A stretch of 64,000 bases of DNA from Ignelater luminosus. Lineage: Eukaryota > Arthropoda > Insecta > Coleoptera > Elateridae. Under the pieces are notes generated by a model, which was not told where the DNA came from, searched no databases, and saw only the letters and a list, made by a program, of their open reading frames with translations. A program made the translations under genes and the position numbers. Below, piece after piece: positions 58,334-64,000 of the stretch (its first letter is position 1; every line of letters begins with the position of its first letter). The stretch spans positions 1 through 64,000 of the forward strand of contig VTPC01001079.1 in NCBI GenBank assembly GCA_011009095.1, read 5' to 3'.

Positions 58334-59395
58334 ATGGAGTTCAGCCTTCATGATGGAGTTATCTTTCAAGGAAATAGAGTTGTGATACCTCAAACCTTAC
58401 AACCATATGTTTTAAATAAACTGCACTCCACTCATCAGGGAGTTGTTAGAATGAAAAACTTAGCCAGACGATTTTGTTATTGGAAAAATATGGACAAACA
58501 GATAGAGAAATTATCCAAATCATGTTTTGTGTGCTCCTAACTCAAGAATGACCCAGTCAAAGCACCTCTTCATATTTGGGAGCCTCCGCAAAGCAACTGG
58601 GAACGCGTTCACGTTCATTATGCCGGCCCATTTTTGAATCACCATTTTCTAGTAGTCGTTGACAGCCTTTCTAAATGACCCGAAGTGTCAATAACTCAAG
58701 CTTCTCCAACTACGGCCGTAACTATTTCTATGTTGCAAGCAACATTTAGCCGAAACGGACCACCTACAATACTTGTGAGTGATAATGCTGCAATCTTCAC
58801 TTCGGAAGCGTTCACGTCATTTTGCCAGCGGAACGGCATCCAGCATAAAACAATTGCCCCGGGACATCCCCCAACAAATGGACAAGCAGAAAGATTTGTC
58901 CAAACCTTGAAAGTTCGTCTCAAATCCCTCGTTTCAGAACAAGGCTCGCTCAGGGAAAAGTTCAATAAGATTCTGTTTTATTATCGAGCGACACCATTGT
59001 TTAGTGGAGGAAAGTCCCCAGCTGAAAACTTTCTCGGAAGAAATCTGCGAACTAGGCTGGACCTTCTCCATTTTCGACCACCTAGATCCCAGAACCCCAA
59101 TTTACAGCCAGCAGTACCTCCATCCAGGATATTACGTCTGGGAGATAGGGTGCAATCAAGAAATTATGGATCTTTCATGCACTGGAAATGCGGCACCGTT
59201 GTAGACGTACTTGGGCGTTTGCAGTATCTTATTGAACTTGACGGTGGTTACGTCATAAAGCGACATATCGATCAACTTAGGCGTACGGAAGTGTCGCCTG
59301 AAACAATAACTAATCGCAAAATTTTACCAAATGTGACCTCATTACCTGATCAGACATCGGTAACCCAGAATATGCTAGGACGTCACCACTCGTAA
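58334..59395 (+). pseudogene. Gypsy integrase
   Basis: HHCC part: LHSTHQGVVRMKN and SCFVC, then a stop. The catalytic core begins VHVHYAGPF, where the expected first Asp of the DDE triad is a His. The second Asp (VSDNAAIF) and the Glu (NGQAERF) are present. The C-terminal part contains a GDRVQSRNYG basic region. Further stops at 58540 and 58677. Confidence 0.8.
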
Positions 59396-59595
59396 GCTGA
59401 AGTGGTTTGCAAACAACCCCCTGCCTTGGAATCAGACTGTTCAGGTGAAGCTGCACCACAATTGACCAGCGCCATCCCATCACAAACATCAGCAGAAGAA
59501 CCGCCTGCTAATGCAACACCGGTTGTGTCTACACCATCTTCGCAGCCAAGAAGCCAACTAGAGTGCGTAAACCAGTGGTGAAACTAAATCTTTAA

Positions 59596-59918
59596 GTGCG
59601 ACCATGTGCTGTGCCGGTCTCAGTTTAGTGTGTGACTTAGAACCCGGACTCTTGAGACTTACGCTTGGGAGAATTATTGTACTCATAAATATTGACATTT
59701 ATAAGTTAAGGATTGAAAGGAAAGAATGCGTTACGTCTGTTGTATTATCGGTAATTCAGAACAAAGCAATATTAGATATTACAAAAAACTATTTTTACAA
59801 CCATGCAACGCATTCTATTATTATTATTATGTTTTTGTGATCTGTCACATCAAGTTCTGTGTATATTAAAAATAAACGTATTACTGTCTCAATACACAAC
59901 AGTTTTTATGTCATACAT
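59596..59918. other. 3' end of gypsy element, no gene
   Basis: Non-coding, with AATAAA at 59871. No LTR match at the 5' end of the element. Confidence 0.4.
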
Positions 59919-60518
59919 TGAGGATACCTCAATTACCATGTAGTGTAGCCAAAGCAAGGAACATTTGGTGACGTTTATAAAACCTTTAGCTCTTATATTA
60001 CCAAACACTTTAAGGATAAACTGGTTGTTGTTTTTGACGGATATTCTGAGAGTGGTTCAAACACAAAAAATGTGAGGCGACAGAAGAGTTTGATGAAACG
60101 AACAGCAAGAGATGTTGTTTTTACTGAAAGCACTATACTCTCAGAGTTTCAAGCTATCTGCTTGAACAATTTGGAAAATAAAAAATTATTTATAGATCAA
60201 TTGACTCAACATCTAGAAAGTGATGGCATAAAAACTAGAATCGCAAGGGACGATGCAAACGTTCCCATAGTCCATGAAGCTATAGAAGCTTCAGAAAGAA
60301 ATGATCAAGTGGTCGTTGCGAATCAAGATGTTTGCCTTCTCGCACTCCTTGTAACCCTTCGTTTAGAGAAAAAAGATATCCTGTTGATAAAAGAAGGAAA
60401 AGGAAATGTAAAAACAAGATTCTACGGTTCTCCAGACATACAACAATCAACCATTATCAACGTCAAGGAAGCTGTTTTATTTTTGCGCGCAATGAGTGGA
60501 TGTGATATCACCTCATGA
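59919..60518 (+). pseudogene. PIN-like N-terminal half of TE-associated protein
   Basis: Plus-strand frame from about 59949 (GYLNYHVV just upstream is followed by a stop where the family has a Trp). It contains KLVVVFDGYSESGS, a basic block, VVANQDVCLLALLV and a terminal FLRAMSGCDITS. The spaced acidic residues (VFDGY, DDANVPIV, NQDVCLL, SGCD) are those of a PIN/FEN-like nuclease fold. I recall the same order in uncharacterised proteins abundant in invertebrate genomes that end in a CGCRK cluster, which is found separately here at 18180 and 37893. The open frame stops at 60516-60518 where a minisatellite begins, so the C-terminal half is lost. Confidence 0.55.
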
Positions 60519-60725
60519 TTTTATGGGAGAGACCTGTTTGGATCTCTCGGACCTGTCAGACCATATGGGTCTGTCGAGTCATACGGGGCTGTCGAATAGT
60601 TCGGGCCTGCCGGGATTTTTTGATTTCTCTGGCCTTTGGGTATATCGGACCGTTTGGTTCTCTTGATCCTGTCAGACCTCTCGGTCCTCTCGGGCCATAC
60701 GGGTCTGTCGCGATGCACAAATTCT
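60519..60725. repeat. GC-richer minisatellite, tract 1
   Basis: Degenerate 15-21-base units such as cctgtcggac, ctctcgggcc and gtctgtcg run from just after the PIN-like frame. Same family as 63537-64000. Confidence 0.6.
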
Positions 60726-62142
60726 CAAAAGCTTATATGCAGAATAAAATAAGAAATGATGATATTCAACGCAAAAAAAGATATTTAGTGCATGTCTCTT
60801 CTTTTCATTAGTACAACATATAAACAAATTCAAGCATTTACGAAAACTTGATGTTTCATGACTGTTTAATTTCACGTGGAATGGTTTATAGGTAGATAGT
60901 GAACTGTGAACTTAAAAACCATAAAGTATAAGAACTGTAACACATAATAATAATTCATTATTTAAATTTTCCCGCATTCCTCCTTTAAAAGTGGTGCCCT
61001 TTAGGATTACTTCCGCTAGAATTGTGGCAGGGGTGCTTCTTTTACGATGCCAACTTAGTACTTTTCATTTCTTAAAATGTGTGTTTTGTGATAACTTAAC
61101 GAGCTAGTGCTATAGGGGAAAATTATTAACTAATAGATGGCGCTAGATTTCCTCAAAATGGCGAAATTAAGGATGAAACAAACGTTGCCAATGCTGACTA
61201 TAAATTTCTAGATCTGAAGATTTATTTCATTTATTATGGTTTCTGTTGATTTTGGTGTTGTGGCAACACTGTGATTACTTTAAATTAGTTTTTTAAATTT
61301 CCAATAGAGGTCGTGACGATCGTGTTTTTCTCTATGTCTTCTTTGCTATCAACTTTAGAAAATTTTTGTTTTGCGGGAAATTCAAACTGTTATTTATTAT
61401 TTTAGATAACTTGATATACCTACTGTATTCCCAAATGTTATTATTTATAGTAGTATTGTTAATCTGTTCAGATGTTTTTGTAATATTTTATTTGTTGGGG
61501 TCTATTGTTTTTATTTTAAAGTACTTACGATGAAATAAAGTGTTTGCTTACCGAGGAAACTTATTATGCGTACTTACAAATTATGCTTTTTATCAAATTA
61601 GATTTTTTAAAATTCATGTGTTAGTTGATAAATATTTATAGTGTCGTTAATTATTTGATAATTAACAAAAAACTTCTTAAGCAACACGTGGACCTTCTTG
61701 ATGGCCTCCGTACTAGATATTTTATTAAATTAAACAGAAGACGGCTAAATTTAGATAGCAATAAGTGATGTTAGGTATTCTAATAAATTAGAAGTTATCA
61801 TAGTTATTTAAATTGGTTTCGTATGTATTTTGGTTTTATTGTTTCTAAAACCAATAAACCTATTTAGTCCTATCCGAAATGATCGCTGTAATTAATACAT
61901 AACTGCTTTCGTGTCAAATTTGATGACGCTCGCTACAGAAAAAATTAAAATCTACTAATTAACTACAAAAAGTTCATTAATAAAATTTGTATTATCATAA
62001 AATCTGGTTTGCTAGATACTATTTGGAAGTTTGTACGCATCAAAAGTTGCTCAACTTGAAAATCGAAAACGTAATTTTTAAATTAAAATTCATTCTTTAA
62101 TAAAGATTGTATCCTATGTAAACCAAATACTTTAGGGATACC
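60726..62142. other. No gene seen
   Basis: AT-rich intergenic sequence before the 62.1-kb promoter. No duplicated counterpart in the window, no frame of note. Confidence 0.5.
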
Positions 62143-62150
62143 TATAAAAG
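62143..62150 (+). promoter_or_regulatory. TATA box
   Basis: TATAAAAG, 44 bases before the ATG at 62187. A start site about 30 bases downstream would leave a very short leader. Confidence 0.5.
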
Positions 62151-62186
62151 TGAGTTCCACCATTCATTGCCACATTTCGGTGTAAA

Positions 62187-62288
62187 ATGTTCAAGTTTAC
62201 CGTGATTTGTTGGGCACATTTTCTCATCACGCAAATAGTTTTTGTACATGCCGAAGTAAATATTAATGCAGACTTTGAAAAATCAGCG
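62187..62288 (+). CDS. Signal-peptide exon of a further secreted-protein gene
   Basis: The exon has 34 codons from ATG to a consensus donor (gtaagc at 62289), phase 0. It begins MFKFTVICWAHFLITQIVFV and continues HAEVNINADFEKSA, so a cleavage site after VHA is likely. It is not homologous in sequence to the other leaders. The following exons are not in the window. It could be another DUF1091-type gene, given the neighbourhood, but nothing proves this. Confidence 0.55.
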
Positions 62289-62879
62289 GTAAGCTATTCA
62301 CGATATTTATAACATTTTGAACATAACATTTGAAACAGGTCAGGTATATTTTTGTTTTTTTGTTTGAACTAGCTAATTCAATTGTTTGTTGTTTTGTTTT
62401 GTTTTATTCTTTATAACACCCTGTACAGTTTTTTTTTTATTTTCTCGAAAATGCTACTATTCTTTTCTTGTTGAAATAATGAAAACAGTTACTATGGGTT
62501 TTTCGTATGGTCATTAGCAGAAAATCTACTTATAATTTTCAAGTTTTTTAATTTTAGTTTTTTTAAGTGTAACAAGCAAAAAACAATAGAAAATTAAAAG
62601 TACCTGCAGGAACGGCAATTTATATAAATTATAAAAAATCAGTTTTGTTTTTGGTAGTTGTTACAAAAATTGTCCGAATTGTTTTCTATCGTTTTTTAAG
62701 AACAACAGACAAAATTAACAATTTTTTTTCTTTCTAACAACTCTTAAGTTAGTAAATAATAAAGAAATACATGTATTATATCTGATTAATTGGTATAGTC
62801 TTTTATTTCATTTCATGAATTTCACGGAACGTTTTGTGTTGTATCTTCTGGTGGATTTGTTCTCTTTCCTGATATCCTC
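62289..62879. other. Intron or intergenic DNA, no exon seen
   Basis: T-rich. No acceptor followed by a recognisable frame. Confidence 0.4.
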
Positions 62880-63174
62880 CATATCAGTGCCATAGGCAAC
62901 TATTGGGATGCTCGGCGTTTTCTTTTGGTTGGGTGATTGACTAAAGATTGCGATGCATGATTAACAACACGTGGAAGCGATTTTATTGACTGGACAAGAC
63001 CAAAGTATGACTTGATGTTTTTTAGGGTTTTTAAAGTTTTTAAGTCTAAATTTCTTCTAATTTTCTCGGGGTTTGGCTCGACACAGTGCTCTGCGCTGAC
63101 ATGACATAAATGAGTTACTTTTGTTTGCAAAAATTCGCACTTATCAGGCTGTAATTCCTGAGCTTTTTTGAATA
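62880..63174 (-). pseudogene. Gypsy reverse-transcriptase fragment
   Basis: Minus strand: LFKKAQELQPDKCEFLQTKV, then THLCHVSAEHCVEPNPEKI, NIKSYFGLVQSI and a HASQSL end. This corresponds to the block between the RT palm and RNase H of gypsy polyproteins (VxYLGHxxSxxGVxPxxxK..., FLGLxNYYR). Frame open, flanks missing. Confidence 0.7.
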
Positions 63175-63536
63175 AATAGATGAACTGTATATTTAAAATT
63201 ATTAGTTTTGATCTCCTATTTTAGTTTTAATATTCTCACACCTTGATCGCGATCTAAATCCACAATAATATCCTGATTATTGTTATCAAATGCAAAGTGT
63301 GAAACTGCCTTCAGCTAAAATTCAAGTTAATTGTTTCCTAAATAAATTAGCTTTTGCTCATCTATGCAGAAATCAGTTTTAATGCAATTGGAAATAGTTA
63401 CGCATTATCGAGAGTTACATACAAACATCGTACACCGAGCTAGAAGCTTGTAGGGCTGGGTTTTCTTAGTTGGGCTTTTATGCAGCCCGCTCCGAAGCTC
63501 AGGTTTGGATCAGACCGGACCTCAATTTGAAAATGT
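63175..63536. other. No gene seen
   Basis: Non-coding AT-rich sequence between the gypsy fragment and the minisatellite. Confidence 0.4.
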
Positions 63537-64000
63537 ATGGGACTATTCGGACTTACGTCCCGTCAATCAATCCGTTTGAGTCTGTTGACCCTGTCAGGTC
63601 CGCCAGAGTTTGTCGGGCTGTTTGGGTCTCTTGAACCTGTTGGCCCTCTCGGGCCGTTTGGAACTCTCGGGCTTTACGGTATGTTAATTCGTTCAAGCCT
63701 GTTGAACCTGTCGGGTTCATTAGGGATTGTCGGGCTGCTTAGGTCTTTAGAACCTGTCGACCCTATCGGGCCGCTTGGGACTCTGTCGATTCGTTCGCGC
63801 TTATTGATCTTGTCGGGTCCGTTAGACTCTATCGTGCTGTTTGGGTTTTTTGTGCTTATTGACCCTATCGGGGCGCTTGAAACTCTCGGGCCTGTCGATT
63901 TGTTCGCGCCTAATGACCCTGTAGGGTCCGTTAGACTCTATCGTGCTGTTTATGTTTTTTGAGCCTGTCGGTCCTATCGGGCCGCTTGGGACTCCCGGGC
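63537..64000. repeat. GC-richer minisatellite, tract 2
   Basis: Degenerate units of about 15-18 bases (cctgtcgggtccgttaga, ctctcgggccgtttgg) arranged in a higher order of roughly 100-120 bases, marked by a t(c/t)gttcgcgc word at about 63562, 63683, 63785 and 63894. Because units are near multiples of three, one plus-strand frame stays open for 141 codons with Gly-Pro-Leu-rich repeats. I regard that frame as a by-product of the repeat. The tract runs out of the window. Confidence 0.7.

Larger units (their letters stand above)
56078..59595 (+). mobile_element. Gypsy-type LTR retrotransposon, near full-length, dead
   Basis: Plus-strand order: gag C-terminus with zinc knuckles, protease, reverse transcriptase, RNase H, integrase, the canonical Ty3/gypsy order. 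It starts at the exact end of the body segment (56076-56078), so the 5' LTR and gag N-terminus were lost or it inserted there. No LTR pair is found. Multiple stops, frameshifts and lost catalytic residues. The style recalls the Mag-like group seen as 'K02A2.6-like' models (from memory). Confidence 0.85.

Noticed and set aside
63537..63962. Collagen-like protein from the Gly-Pro-rich frame
   Set aside because: No regular Gly-x-y pattern; the frame follows from a minisatellite with unit lengths near multiples of three.

Overview
The window looks like nuclear DNA of an insect, probably a beetle (the order is an inference). It is AT-rich and has spliced genes with GT-AG introns, TATA plus initiator core promoters and AATAAA signals. 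It carries a DUF1091 (DM8) gene family known from insects, and many decayed retrotransposons, DNA transposons and SINE-like sequences. I see no rRNA, no functional tRNA, no CRISPR array and no bacterial-type operon.

The window is built on tandem segmental duplication. A leader segment (core promoter plus a 24-codon signal-peptide exon) occurs three times, at about 1-4770, 26071-29425 and 42706-45772. A body segment (exons 2-4 of a DUF1091 gene) occurs intact at 11060-17240 and 49160-56075. A third body copy survives only as its upstream flank (32398-34226), because a deletion removed exons 2-4. A further segment (17254-22145 and 36172-41715) lies between the units. It carries a two-exon small secreted-peptide gene whose leader exon is homologous to the DUF1091 leader, intact at 21683-22145 and a pseudogene at 41240-41715. 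Two complete-looking DUF1091 genes can therefore be proposed: leader 4039 with exons 13032-14682, and leader 45238 with exons 52407-53901. Leader 28710 is orphaned. An unrelated signal-peptide exon with a TATA box at 62187 starts another gene that runs out of the window.

Mobile DNA fills the introns and spacers. It includes a non-LTR RNase H remnant (2.1-2.6 kb), a 3.1-kb inverted-repeat element (6.9-10.0 kb), several MITE-like inverted repeats, SINE-like sequences, transposase tails (27-28 and 44 kb) and a gypsy remnant on the minus strand (29.65-32.3 kb). There are two related Tc1/mariner copies (33.2 and 50.5 kb), a Jockey-like LINE (47.0-49.1 kb) and a nearly full-length but dead gypsy element (56.1-59.6 kb). 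Parts of an uncharacterised protein family are also present: a PIN-like N-terminal half at 59.9-60.5 kb and a cysteine-rich C-terminal tail at 18.2 and 38.0 kb. The right end is a GC-richer minisatellite (60.5-60.7 and 63.5-64.0 kb).

Functionally, only the DUF1091 genes and the small peptide look like host genes. All are predicted to be secreted. The two DUF1091 copies differ far more at amino-acid-changing than at silent positions in exon 3, which suggests fast or diversifying evolution of a tandem secreted-protein family.
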